A DNA stretch of 64,000 bases from CAVTSA01 sp963790575. Its GTDB lineage: Bacteria; Chloroflexota; Dormibacteria; Dormibacterales; Dormibacteraceae. The translations under genes were made by a program, and so were the position numbers. Every line of letters begins with the position of its first letter. Position 1 is the stretch's first letter. The stretch spans positions 1 through 64,000 of the forward strand of contig CAWBPD010000041.1 of the NCBI GenBank assembly GCA_963790575.1, read 5' to 3'. Positions 1 to 9,300 of this stretch are shown here, in pieces. The notes below the pieces were generated by a model. The model made no database searches. It was not told where the DNA came from and worked only from the letters and a program-made list of their open reading frames with translations.

Positions 1-97
1 TGAACGACACCGGGACGTCGCCGTACTCGGACCCGCGGAAGGTGAACCCGTGTCCCTGGTCCTGATCGCGGAAGTCGATCGCGGTCGTCAGCGTCAT
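1..97 (-). CDS. Partial CDS, unknown product (N-terminal 32 residues)
   Basis: Reads leftward out of the window from ATG at 95-97, beginning MTLTTAIDFRDQDQG. A strong ribosome binding site (AAGGAG) lies about 7 bases upstream. It is divergent from the TetR gene and the two share an intergenic region with paired palindromes, so it is the probable regulatory target. Too little is present to name a family. Confidence 0.6.
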   Translation of the reverse strand, partial: MTLTTAIDFRDQDQGHGFTFRGSEYGDVPVSF

Positions 98-137
98 CTG
101 TTCTCTCCTTGCGAACCTCGGCCTGCCTGGGGTAGCC

Positions 138-181
138 TGAGTGGGCACTCACTCATGTCATTCTGGGTGAGTGCTCACTCA
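138..181. promoter_or_regulatory. Two TetR-type operators between divergent genes
   Basis: Two 18-bp imperfect palindromes at 138-155 (TGAGTGGGCACTCACTCA) and 164-181 (its near reverse complement) are separated by 8 bp. They lie between the partial leftward gene and the rightward TetR gene. The arrangement is typical of an autoregulated TetR repressor. Direct binding is inferred from position and symmetry. Confidence 0.75.
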
Positions 182-215
182 TTGTCAAGGACCGTCGCGC
201 AGGAGATCCAAATTG

Positions 216-833
216 ATGCCGGAGCCGAAGCCGCCGCCGATGCGAGAGCGGATCGTGGCCGCCGCCGTACGCGTGATGGCGGAGCGAGGCGCCACCAACG
301 CCACCACCAAGGAGATCGCGCGTGAGGCGGGGGTCTCCGAGGGCAGCCTCTACAACCACTTCCAGAACAAGACCGAACTCTTCGGCGCCGCCTTTGGTTC
401 GGTCTCGAGCAGGATTCGCGCCGCCATGCAGGAGCTGTTCGGCGCGGCCGGCCAGGCCACGGTGGAAGAGAACCTGGCGCGGTTCGCGTCAAGCGCGGTC
501 CGCTTCTACTCCGACCTGCTGCCGATGGCGGGCCCGGTGCTCGGCGATCGCGAGGTGCTGGCCTGGCTTCAGCGCACCGGGCGCGGGGGAGGTCCGGGCC
601 AGGGGCAGGCCGGCCTGGTGCGCTATCTGGCGGCGGAGCAGGAGCGAGGGCGTCTGCGCCAGGACGCCGAGCTGCCGTTCATCGCGGCCGCTTTGCTCGG
701 GGCCTGCCAGCATCGCGCGTTCGCCTCGCTCTTCGGCGGTCACGGCACGCCTGCCGCCCCCGGCCTCGACAGCGACCTCGACGACTACGCGCGGCAGGTG
801 GCCCACGTCCTGCTGACGTCCCAGTTGCCCTGA
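216..833 (+). CDS. TetR/AcrR family transcriptional regulator
   Basis: A 205-residue one-component regulator. The N-terminal helix-turn-helix is clear (RIVAAAVRVMAERG, then TTKEIAREAGVSEGSLYNHF at about residues 26-45), and the C-terminal ligand domain is variable as usual in this family. ATG at 216 is chosen over an in-frame upstream start at 171 because AGGAG sits at 201-205 and the upstream option would lie inside the operator. It probably represses itself and the divergent gene; the ligand is unknown. Confidence 0.92.
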   Translation: MPEPKPPPMRERIVAAAVRVMAERGATNATTKEIAREAGVSEGSLYNHFQNKTELFGAAFGSVSSRIRAAMQELFGAAGQATVEENLARFASSAVRFYSDLLPMAGPVLGDREVLAWLQRTGRGGGPGQGQAGLVRYLAAEQERGRLRQDAELPFIAAALLGACQHRAFASLFGGHGTPAAPGLDSDLDDYARQVAHVLLTSQLP

Positions 834-889
834 GCGCCGCGCCTGGAATCTGCGCCGGGGCCGCCCGCTTACACTGGTTGGCTCGCGGC

Positions 890-966
890 GGCCCGTTCGT
901 CTAGAGGACTAGGACGCCGGCCTTTCAAGCCGGAGATCACGGGTTCGAAGCCCGTACGGGCCACCA
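890..966 (+). tRNA. tRNA-Glu (TTC)
   Basis: Full cloverleaf: 7-bp acceptor GGCCCGT/ACGGGCC, anticodon loop CTTTCAA giving anticodon TTC, T arm with GTTCGA, and an encoded CCA at 964-966. Confidence 0.95.
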
Positions 967-1074
967 CCTCGACCCCAACCTCGTCAGGACGCGTCCGCTT
1001 TCGACCTCAGCAACGAGTTGGGGCGGCGGCGGCACCCGGCCGCCGCCACCTGACGAATCAGCCGTGCCGGCCTC

Positions 1075-2739
1075 TCAGGCGGCCGACTTCAGGGCCCAGT
1101 CCTCGGCGTTCCAGGTCAGCCCGGTGGCGCTGGCGTTGGGCTTGATGTTGACGTACTTCGTCGACCAGCCGATCAGGTTGGGATTCTGGAACAGCGGCAG
1201 CGTCGCCATGTCCTTCCAGAGGAGTGCGTCCGCCTGGTTGAAGTCACTTGCCTCCTGCGAGGGGTTGATGGCATTGACACCGTTCTGCAGCAGCTGGTCG
1301 ACCTGCGGGTTCGCATAGTGGTCGTAGTTGGAGCCGCACAGATTGGAGTTGCTGTAGGAGCAGTAGGCCGACTGCGTACCGGACGCGTAGGGCGACTGCA
1401 CCCACGCGAAGAGCGCGATGTCGAACTCACCCTTGGGGAGGACGGTTCCGAACAGGGTGTTGGCATCGTAGTTCTGGATGTTGATCTTGACGCCGACCTG
1501 CTGCATTTCGGACTGGAACAGCTGCTCGATCTGGGAGCGCACCGGCTGTCCGGACGTGGTGGAGATCGAGAAGGTCAGGTCCTGGCCCTTTTGCGGACCC
1601 GATTCGGGGTGGAAGTAGCCGTCCGACCCCATGGTCATCCCGGCGCCCTGGAGAAGCTGCTTGGCCTTGGCGGGGTCGTAGGCTCCGTAGCCCCCGCTCT
1701 CATCCTTGTATTGCGGCTGCGTGTTCATGTAGATGCGGTTGCCGAGCGGCTTGATCCCGGGGTCGATCAGGTCCGCGGTCCGCTTGGTGATGGTGGCGCG
1801 GTCGGTCCCGTACGCGATCGCGTGACGCACGTCGGGGCTGGCCAGATAGGGATTCGCCTCGTTGAAGTCGAGGTGCTGGAACTCGAGGGCGGGCACGGTC
1901 TTGGAGGTGAACTTGGAGATGCCCCTGAGCTGATCCATGAACGGCACCGTTGCCAGTGTCGGGGCGACGATCTGGACCTCGCCGTTCTGCGCTGCGGCCG
2001 GCTGCTGGGTGTCATCGGTGATGAAGCGGAAGACGATCTTGCTCAGCTTGGGAGCCGGTCCCCAGTACTTCGAGTTGGGGACCTCGAGCAGGTCCTGCCC
2101 CTTGGAGTAGCTCTGGATCATGTACGGGCCGCCCGAGACCTGCACCTGCGGGCCGAAGTTGGCGAAGCCGGTGTTGAAGCCGACCTGCTTGGCGATGTGA
2201 GCCGGGATCATCTCGCCGAACAACGACTTCCAGTCGCCGAAGGGCTGAGCGAAGACGACGGTCACCGTCTTCCCGTTGTTGCTCCCGGTCACCGACTTGA
2301 TCGACTGATACCCGGTGGTGCCGGCGGGCTCGAACGGCTGACCACCGACGTCGGTGTACTGGGGGTCACCGCTTTGCGCCTGCCAGTTGTAGATGAAGTC
2401 CTCGGCGTTGATGGGTGTCCCATCCGACCAGGTCGCCTTGGGATTGATCTGATAGACGATCGTCTCCGGGTTGCTGCTGGTGAGCTTGGCGCTGGTGACG
2501 ACCTCGGCGTTGAGGTGCGGCTTCAGGTCCGGATAGACGTAGAAGACCGACGGCCACACCTGCTCGAGCATAATGCCGAGCACTTCCTCCTGCTCGCTGG
2601 CGTTCAGGATGTTGAAGCCGGCGACGTCCTCGTCGAGCGCGAACGTTATGCTGCCGCCCGACTTGGCGGATCCGTTGCTCGCGCCACTTCCACAGGCGGC
2701 GACCAGGAGCGCTGTCGCGGCGGCGGCCGCCAAGCGCAT
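1075..2739 (-). CDS. ABC transporter substrate-binding lipoprotein, SBP family 5 (peptide-type)
   Basis: A 554-residue extracytoplasmic solute receptor that would deliver peptides or similar ligands to an ABC permease. The N-terminus is a lipoprotein signal peptide (MRLAAAAATALLVAACGSG, with lipobox LVAAC). The body has the family-5 pattern: a segment ending in ATWSDGTPINAEDFIYNWQ, then the distal lobe with FDIALFAWVQSP. ATG at 2739 is preferred because AGGTGG lies 8 bases upstream and the signal peptide begins there; the open frame runs much further upstream without coding character. No permease or ATPase gene is adjacent, so its partners are elsewhere. Confidence 0.9.
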   Translation of the reverse strand: MRLAAAAATALLVAACGSGASNGSAKSGGSITFALDEDVAGFNILNASEQEEVLGIMLEQVWPSVFYVYPDLKPHLNAEVVTSAKLTSSNPETIVYQINPKATWSDGTPINAEDFIYNWQAQSGDPQYTDVGGQPFEPAGTTGYQSIKSVTGSNNGKTVTVVFAQPFGDWKSLFGEMIPAHIAKQVGFNTGFANFGPQVQVSGGPYMIQSYSKGQDLLEVPNSKYWGPAPKLSKIVFRFITDDTQQPAAAQNGEVQIVAPTLATVPFMDQLRGISKFTSKTVPALEFQHLDFNEANPYLASPDVRHAIAYGTDRATITKRTADLIDPGIKPLGNRIYMNTQPQYKDESGGYGAYDPAKAKQLLQGAGMTMGSDGYFHPESGPQKGQDLTFSISTTSGQPVRSQIEQLFQSEMQQVGVKINIQNYDANTLFGTVLPKGEFDIALFAWVQSPYASGTQSAYCSYSNSNLCGSNYDHYANPQVDQLLQNGVNAINPSQEASDFNQADALLWKDMATLPLFQNPNLIGWSTKYVNIKPNASATGLTWNAEDWALKSAA

Positions 2740-3445
2740 GGCCCATCCACCTGGAGCGCGTTCGCGAGCCCCCGCAGGCTTCACTTTAAGCGCGAAGAAA
2801 CCACCAATCCACCCACCAATTGCCATCGGTTCCCGCCCCCTAAGAGCAATGGACACTTCCGTGTCCCCCACCGGCAGACTAGCCTCACGCCTCCCCGACC
2901 CTCCCCGGTCGTCATGGCGCACCCATCGTAGACGCCAAGCGCGCTGACGTAAACAACTTAGTTCCCGCGCTCCCTGCTTGGAATTCCAGCCGGTGCCTCG
3001 GTGGAAAGGGAAACTGTCGGTCAGTAACTGGCGACCGCGCGCTGCCGGCCGCCCACGGTCCGGGGATCGGCGCCTCGGATCACCCCCTCCGACGTGGGGC
3101 TGCAGCTCGGCCGGAAAGTCCACGCGCGGACCGGAGGCGTAAAGCAGCGGCGCTGGTCCACCCCGGAACGGAGCTTGACCGAGAACACGTCCACCGAGGT
3201 CTCGGAGGCGTGCTTGCGCTCGATCGCTTCCCGCCGGCGCCCGGCCCGCGTGCTCGAGCCGGCTGGCGTCAGGTGCATCTCGCGCGGCCATCTGTCGACA
3301 CATGGCCCGTCCCAGCCTCGTTTGGGGGTGCATCTGTCGACAGCCGGCCCACGTTCGGCAGTCGCGCGCGGAAGCGTTCGGCGGCTCGCCGGCGCCGGGT
3401 TTCACGGGCGTGTTAGGATCGCCAGTCGGCTCCGAACGGTCCCAG
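2740..3445. other. Gene-free interval before tRNA-Gly
   Basis: About 700 bases with only shadow reading frames. It holds a 12-bp direct repeat CATCTGTCGACA at 3289-3300 and 3331-3342, each containing the palindrome TGTCGACA. These may be a regulatory site pair for the lipoprotein gene or tRNA; nothing else is recognisable. Confidence 0.5.
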
Positions 3446-3519
3446 GCGGGTGTAGCACAATGGCAGTGCGGCAGCCTTCCAAGCTGTTGACGTGGGTTCG
3501 ATTCCCATCACCCGCTCCA
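3446..3519 (+). tRNA. tRNA-Gly (TCC), island integration site
   Basis: Complete cloverleaf with acceptor GCGGGTG/CACCCGC, anticodon loop CTTCCAA (anticodon TCC), T arm GGTTCGATTCC and encoded CCA at 3517-3519. Its 3' 44 bases recur at 36112-36155, so this gene is the attachment target and its 3' end here is supplied by the inserted element. Confidence 0.95.
3476..3519 (+). repeat. attL core (44-bp direct repeat, copy 1)
   Basis: From the anticodon loop of tRNA-Gly through its CCA end, identical to 36112-36155. A tRNA 3' end duplicated with a tyrosine integrase immediately inside is the standard signature of site-specific insertion. Confidence 0.9.
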
Positions 3520-3559
3520 CGGATCAACTCGTCGGTCCAGTTTGAACTTAGCCACAACA

Positions 3560-3622
3560 ACAGCCTTCACTCTTCGACTTCTGACTGACGGTCATTCAGA
3601 GTCTGCGACGAGCGAAGGCTGT
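3560..3622. repeat. Inverted repeat between attL and integrase
   Basis: Arms ACAGCCTTCACTC (3560-3572) and GAGCGAAGGCTGT (3610-3622) match at 12 of 13 positions. A smaller TGAC..GTCA inversion lies between them. Position and form suit integrase arm-type or excisionase binding sites; function is inferred. Confidence 0.5.
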
Positions 3623-3683
3623 CCTGGTGTTATTGGGGCTCAAATCACGATTCTTAAGCAAAATATGTTAGGCTGTCCGCGCA

Positions 3684-4631
3684 ATGGCCAAGCTCGAAAT
3701 CGTTCGCGAGACCGACCCGGTTTGGGGGCGGCTGGTCGACGAATTCCTCCAGGAGAAGCGGGCCATCGGGGCGTCGCCGAAGACTGTCCACCACTACCAG
3801 GCGGTCTTGACCCGCCTCCTCCTGCCCTTCTGCGCGGAGCGGGGTATCGCGACGCCGGCGGCCCTCACGTCGCGGGACCTCAACGCCTTCGCGGCCGGCC
3901 ACCTGGACGGAACCATCGCGCGGTCGGGGAAGCCGACTTCCAAGGCGACGCTGCACAGCTACGTGCGGGTCATCAACAGCTTCCTTAGCTGGGCTCGCGA
4001 GCAGGGCGAGGACGTAAAAGCCAAGGCGAAGCTGCCCCAGGTCTCGAAGCGCGTCCTGGACACGCTCTCCCGAGAGGAGATCCAGCGCATGGAGGATGCG
4101 GCGCGCTATGAGCGCGACAAGGTGGTCGTGCGCCTCCTCGCCGACACGGGCATCCGCCTTGGAGAGTTGCGCGCCCTCCGGCTCGACGACGTGCGGACCG
4201 AGGGTGGTCGCAATCTGCTCCGTGTCCGAGGCAAGGGGGATCGGGAGCGCCTGGTACCGATATCACCGACGCTGGCGCGCCGCCTACGCCGCCTCGGCGA
4301 GCGCGACCGGGACCAATCCACGTCGGATTGCCTCTTCTTGACCGAGCATCGCAGCCGGACGACTGGGAACTACGAGCCGCCCGGCGAGACCGCGTTCGAG
4401 CAGATGATCGCCAACCTCGGCGAACGGGCCGGAATCACCAAGCGCGTGTACCCGCATCTCCTGCGCCACTCGTTCGCGACCGACTACCTCCGCAAGGGCG
4501 GCAACCCGATCCTGCTGCAGCAGATCCTCGGCCACTCCTCGCTCGCGATGATCACCCGACACTATCAGCACCTCACGATCAGGGATGCGCACGACGAGCT
4601 GATGAAGATCCTCCTTGGCCAGCCAAAGTAG
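3684..4631 (+). CDS. Tyrosine recombinase/integrase (XerC/D-like)
   Basis: A 315-residue site-specific recombinase predicted to insert and excise the island at tRNA-Gly. The N-terminal SAM-like core-binding domain spans about residues 10-105. In the catalytic domain the tetrad is visible: Arg in DTGIRLGELRALRL, HLLRHSFATD supplying His and Arg, then LGHSSLAMITRHYQHL with the second His and the nucleophilic Tyr. It starts 165 bases after the tRNA, in the same direction. A truncated homologue lies just beyond the other att copy. Confidence 0.95.
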   Translation: MAKLEIVRETDPVWGRLVDEFLQEKRAIGASPKTVHHYQAVLTRLLLPFCAERGIATPAALTSRDLNAFAAGHLDGTIARSGKPTSKATLHSYVRVINSFLSWAREQGEDVKAKAKLPQVSKRVLDTLSREEIQRMEDAARYERDKVVVRLLADTGIRLGELRALRLDDVRTEGGRNLLRVRGKGDRERLVPISPTLARRLRRLGERDRDQSTSDCLFLTEHRSRTTGNYEPPGETAFEQMIANLGERAGITKRVYPHLLRHSFATDYLRKGGNPILLQQILGHSSLAMITRHYQHLTIRDAHDELMKILLGQPK

Positions 4632-4740
4632 GCGTGTGGGAGCGCCGCCCGGCGGCCTCGGTGTGCCACCCTCCCGGAGCTCCAGCTAGGTAGCGAGGAA
4701 TGAGATGCTTTGGTACTTTGTCGCTCGAGAACGGCGCCAA

Positions 4741-4796
4741 CTGAAGATGTTGGCGAGGCCGGGTAGGTTGAAGATGTTGGCGAGGCCGTGTAGAGT
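4741..4796 (+). promoter_or_regulatory. Duplicated promoter segment upstream of HTH gene
   Basis: A 27-bp unit containing TGAAGATGTTGGCGAGGCCG is tandemly repeated from 4742 and 4769. The second copy gives TTGAAG (4768-4773), a 17-base spacer and TAGAGT (4791-4796), a good -35/-10 match. The -10 ends 6 bases before ATG 4803, so the transcript is probably leaderless. The repeat may also be a binding site for the HTH protein. Confidence 0.6.
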
Positions 4797-4802
4797 GAGA
4801 CC

Positions 4803-5075
4803 ATGGCAACTACCCTGGAGCGGCCGAGGGCTGGCTTCCTGCCGATCGCAGAGGCCGCTGAGAGGCTTGGCATCTCCCGCAGCTCCGCCGTCCGACGGTT
4901 TCGGGCTGGCCGCCTCCGCGGATATCAGGACCCCGACAGCGGCTACATCTACGTCGCAGAGGACTCCGTGGACGAGGTCCTGCAGCGTCTGGAGATCCTT
5001 CGAGCGGGAGCCAGGCTTCCCGGCGACCGCCAGTTGGACGAACGCTACCGCCCCCCGGCTGACGAAACCGCCTGA
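4803..5075 (+). CDS. Helix-turn-helix protein (excisionase/antitoxin-like)
   Basis: A 90-residue protein with one MerR/excisionase-type helix-turn-helix (IAEAAERLGISRSSAVRRFR, about residues 17-36), followed by a wing (GYQDPDSGYIYVAEDSV) and a charged tail. It lies 171 bases downstream of the integrase and 6 bases (or 96, with the later start) upstream of a PIN-domain gene. Two roles fit: excision factor for the island, or DNA-binding antitoxin for the PIN protein. The PIN partnership favours the latter. No Shine-Dalgarno sequence is present, in keeping with leaderless translation. Confidence 0.75.
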   Translation: MATTLERPRAGFLPIAEAAERLGISRSSAVRRFRAGRLRGYQDPDSGYIYVAEDSVDEVLQRLEILRAGARLPGDRQLDERYRPPADETA

Positions 5076-5171
5076 TCTCGAGTGACGCCATACGGGGGGT
5101 TTGGCCGACCGCGCCTGGCTGCGGACTCGCCCCCGATTCCAGGCCACTTCCACCCTCCGCGCCGAGGCGCC

Positions 5172-5744
5172 GTGGTCTTCGTCGACACGACCTGCCTCTT
5201 CGACCGAAGCATTCGTCTCCCGCTCATCGTCTGCGCTCAGCTGGAGGCACTCACCGTCGCCTGGTCGCCGTATGTCGCCGCCGAGTTGGGCCGCGTGGCG
5301 ACGCGCAATTACGTCCGGTCGGCCCTCGCCGCACCACCCCAGGGCCCGCTCCCAGACACTATCGAGCACGCCATGGAATCCGTACGCACGACCATCGACG
5401 CCGTGGTCGCCCAACTGGAGCAAGTATGGTCGAGCCCGGCGCCGGGCGTCTTGCGACGCCTCCCCGGCGGCGCCACGTGGAGATCGGCGATCCAGGATCG
5501 GGAGGACTTGCCTATCCTCTGTGGCGCACTTGCGACGAGCGCCAAGTACCTCCTGAGCCATGACCGACACTTCTCCCACGGCCAAGCCGTCAACGGGGTC
5601 GAATTCTGGCACCCGGACACGTTCCTGACGGCGCTCTTCGAGCTCGACGAGGATCTCTATGTCGACGTGCGCCTCGACCTGATGGATCTCTTCGAGGAGC
5701 TCCGAACCTTGCCCGACCTGCGGCCTCAACGGAGTCCGGGGTGA
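5172..5744 (+). CDS. PIN-domain protein (putative RNase toxin)
   Basis: About 190 residues. The PIN signature is present: a buried strand with the first acidic residue (VVFVDTTCLFD) at the N-terminus and the distal acidic cluster DREDLPILCGALATSAKYLL followed by SHDRHF. PIN domains are Mg-dependent ribonucleases, often toxins. GTG 5172 is chosen because the PIN fold starts there; an in-frame GTG at 5082, just after the HTH stop, would add 30 proline-rich residues. Paired with the HTH gene it forms a likely toxin-antitoxin unit. Confidence 0.7.
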   Translation: MVFVDTTCLFDRSIRLPLIVCAQLEALTVAWSPYVAAELGRVATRNYVRSALAAPPQGPLPDTIEHAMESVRTTIDAVVAQLEQVWSSPAPGVLRRLPGGATWRSAIQDREDLPILCGALATSAKYLLSHDRHFSHGQAVNGVEFWHPDTFLTALFELDEDLYVDVRLDLMDLFEELRTLPDLRPQRSPG

Positions 5745-6339
5745 GGTGACTCGGCCGCCCGACACGGCGAGAGAGCTGAGGTCATGACGCTTCCGGCTCA
5801 TCTTCGGACGCTTGCCGGTCGTCTTTGGCAAGGTTGCGCTTCTATTTCGCGGCCGTTTGAGGCTCAATTCCAATTGAATAGCAGCTCAACCACGTCTAGT
5901 GAGGCACTAGAGAACCACAACCACAGATAAGCGACATAGGTCTCGAACAGCCTCGGTCATCTTTCACTTTTCGTCCGGATTGCGTCCGATTCGAGGAATT
6001 TGAACGAGTACCCAAGTGTTCACAATGACCCCCAAGGCGCACCCCGCTGAGCTGCAACACACCCCTCGTACCGGTCACGCCGAAGGAACGGACTCCGCCG
6101 CGACTCATTGACCACATGCCCCCCGGATGTCTTCATTGGTAACCGATGACGCCACCGCCGGAGCGCGTCGAAAGCCGAACTTGCAGAGACAGGGACCCTC
6201 GCCGAGTGGGGGCGCTTCAGAGGACCAGATCAACGCCTACGACCGTACCGTCCAATGTCACCGCTGGAGCGACGCAAAGGTCCATCCCTGGCTGACAATG
6301 TCGCAAGGCTCGACGCCGATAAACGCCCTTTCCTGCTCA
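5745..6339. other. Intergenic stretch between convergent genes, partly AT-rich
   Basis: About 600 bases with no credible gene; a rightward frame at 6127-6429 overlaps the helicase end and has no coding character. The part around 5820-6020 is clearly richer in A+T than the surroundings. No strong terminator hairpin was seen. Confidence 0.5.
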
Positions 6340-9300
6340 TCAAAAAGTTTCATCAATTCGCGCGTCGATCTTGGTCGTATCTATGGATCCGTCCAGCCCG
6401 TCTTCCGTTACGATAAGCCGGTCATCTAGGCGATGGCGCTTATACCAGGGCAACCGCACTTCTCGCCACTTCTGCATATAGACAGGGTCGGATACCATGC
6501 CGCAGTGCTCCCAGTAGAACGCGGTGCCCTCATACATGATAGTAAAGTCTGGGAGCCGCATATCGCGCTCGTCCCCACCTGGCGGCAGCAATTCCTTTTC
6601 GTACTCGTACACCAAGCCTCGATCTGCCAATCGGTTCGCGATGATGACCTCTGACTTGCTCCGAACCAGCTCGCCGCGAGCGGTGACATGGATCAGCCGC
6701 TCAGCGTGGTAACCGAGAAGGCCCGGCGCATGGGCCCCGAAGAGCCGTGTCCGGCGACGCGGTGTTTGTGCGGCGGCAAGCTTGCGAAGGGGCAGCAATG
6801 TCGAGACATCCTTCTCGATGTAGAGCGTCAGCTGTCGCCGCCCGCGCGTCAGGCCAGTGTACATGAGCTCCCGGCCAAGAAAGTCTCCTCGAACTTGTGG
6901 CAGGACGAAGTAGACATGCTCAAACTGGCTGCCTTGGCTTTTATGGACGGTGATTGCGTAGGCCAGCTCGAGATTCCGGTCAACGCTATCGCGTCCGGTA
7001 TCGGCGTACGAGAAATGAACACCCGGCACGCCGTCGAACTCAACCCTGACCAATTTCACCTTCCCTGTCTCCCCGCGCCTACGCGCCTGCCTCGACGCCG
7101 GCGGCCATTCCGATCGAACCCTGCCCAGCTGACCGTTAAAGACTGCAATCTTTTCCTTAAGGCGCGTTTCGATTCTGTAGCCTTCAAGGCGTTCGTTGGA
7201 GATCTGCATCACTTTATCCATTGCGGTGATCTGCTCGTCTCCGAATTTGACTGCCCAGCGACTCCGTGTTGTCTGTTTAAGTGCACCGTGGTATTCGTCC
7301 TGAATTACGGCGCTAAGCTTCCGGCTCCCATGGTCGGCGCCGCGGACGGGAACCAGAACCTGCCAGAAGGAAGCGTTGAATGGAGCGCGGTGGCCGATCG
7401 TCGCGTTGAACCGGGTCCACGCGTTATCAGGCAACCCAGTTTCAGCGGCTGCCTCAGCTAGCAGGCGGTTGAGGTCTGTCAGAATCAGCGAATACAGCTG
7501 GTCAGAGTCTTCCCAATACCGGATCCGTAGGTCACCCTGATCGTCCCCACGAGCCACAGCGCTCCAAATCAGCGGATCATCCGGTTCAGGCGTTCGGGCG
7601 AATCCGTTCGCCAGCGCGATGGCGCGGCTCCCTTCCGTTTGCACGCGATAGTTGTGTGTAAGCTCGCTTAGACGGTCCTTGAAGTCGGATACTTGATGCT
7701 CGTCATCGGCGGCCCGCAATGTCGCGATCAAATCGAAAAGTGGCCGGCCAGGTCCGATTGGTGGGATCTGATGGAAATCACCTACGAGGATCAGCCGCCG
7801 AACCGAGTGCCACTCTATCGCTCGGAAGAGCGTCGCAAGCAGGTGCACGTCGATCATCGACGCTTCGTCGAGGATGATGGTATTGGCTTCGATCCGGTCG
7901 TCGCCCTCCGGCCGTAGAACGCCGAGCGTCCAGTCGTACCACCCGGCGGATGCGAGCGCACGATGGATCGTCATGGCATCGACATGCAGATCCTTCAGTC
8001 GGTCCGCCGCCTTGCCGGTCGGTGCAAGCGCAAGCACCCCCACTCGGCCCTCTGCACGACGCACGCCCGATATTAAGGGTGCCAGCAAGGTGCTCTTCCC
8101 AGTGCCGGCCGCGCCCGTGATGACGCTGAAGGAGCCAACGAAGCTGCGATGGAGAGCGCTGCGTTGCTCTTCCGAGAGGACCACTGCGTCGCCGCCGCCA
8201 CGCGCGCTCAACTCATCAGACACCGTTTGCCAGTCGATCGCTTCCGTCCGCTCACCCCTCCTTCCTGCAAGCGCACGGAACGCATCGGCGACCGTCACCT
8301 CATCGCTTCGCAGGCTGCGAAGCGCCAGGTACCGAACCCCATTTATCTGAAAGCGCTCCAAGGTCTCATCGAGGATCGTGGCGACTCTGTCGTGGTCGAG
8401 CCGTCGTTCCGGGATATCACAGGGCCTATCCTGGGGCGATCGCAGCTGCACACGCTGCAAGGCCTCATTTGCCTCCGTGAACGTGTGCCCACGTTCCGCG
8501 TCCTCGCGCAGGACTTCCGTCAGGAGCGCCCTCACTCGTCGGGGATCCCGACCACCGATTGTGAGACCTTCAGGCGCCGGCATGGACTCATGCGGATGGA
8601 GCGCATGGTCGACTGTGACGAATCCGATTCGCTCCTCGTCCTTCGGGGGGAGGTACTGCTCTGCAATGACGTAGGGATTGGCAAGGAGCTCACCGGCGTC
8701 GACAGGGAGGCCGTGACGCCGTCGCTGATCTGCGTCTAGGATTCGGGAAGCCTGCGCGGGTTCGAGCTCGATCCGGCACAGCACACGCGCGAGCGTGCGT
8801 TCCGCCTCGTCCAAGAAGTCCCACTCGGACGCTGCTCGGTCGAGGTCCCCTTCGTACGAGGCGAGTTCCGGCCGGACATCGCCTTCCAGGGCAGAGAACA
8901 CCGCCGCTGCCGCGTCCACTCCCTTCAGGGCCAGGTCGCCAACGGCCGCCCTCTGCAGTTCTGCACCGCGCTGCGCCCCGAGGGCCTGTAAGACCGCACC
9001 AATGCCTGGGTACGGACCCCGCTCCTTCCACAACTCCAGCACGCGTGCGTTGAGCCACTCTAATTGTGTTGTGAAGTCATCCTCAAGCACTCGATCTTGC
9101 TGGAGTGCGCTAAGCGCAGCCACCGCTCGCTCCAGCGCCACCAGCGCCCTGTCGAGCGCCAGCGCCATGCTGCCATACCGAAAGTCGGTTCGCAGTCCTC
9201 CATCGAGGGCGACGAGGTATCGGCGCCGTTGTTCGGGGTCGGGGATGGCATCGAGGATCGCGTGGACGGGAAGCCGAACTCCGTCGTTTGGGTAGGCGTG

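Noticed and set aside
1318..2931. A 537-residue rightward open frame opposite the lipoprotein gene
   Set aside because: It is the antisense shadow of the SBP-family-5 gene, which has a lipobox, a ribosome binding site and family motifs.
4686..5873. A 395-residue leftward frame over the HTH and PIN genes
   Set aside because: No family motifs or ribosome binding site; the opposite strand carries the recognisable HTH and PIN proteins.
6127..6429. Small rightward gene next to the helicase end
   Set aside because: Overlaps the helicase C-terminus, lacks a ribosome binding site and has no protein-like pattern.
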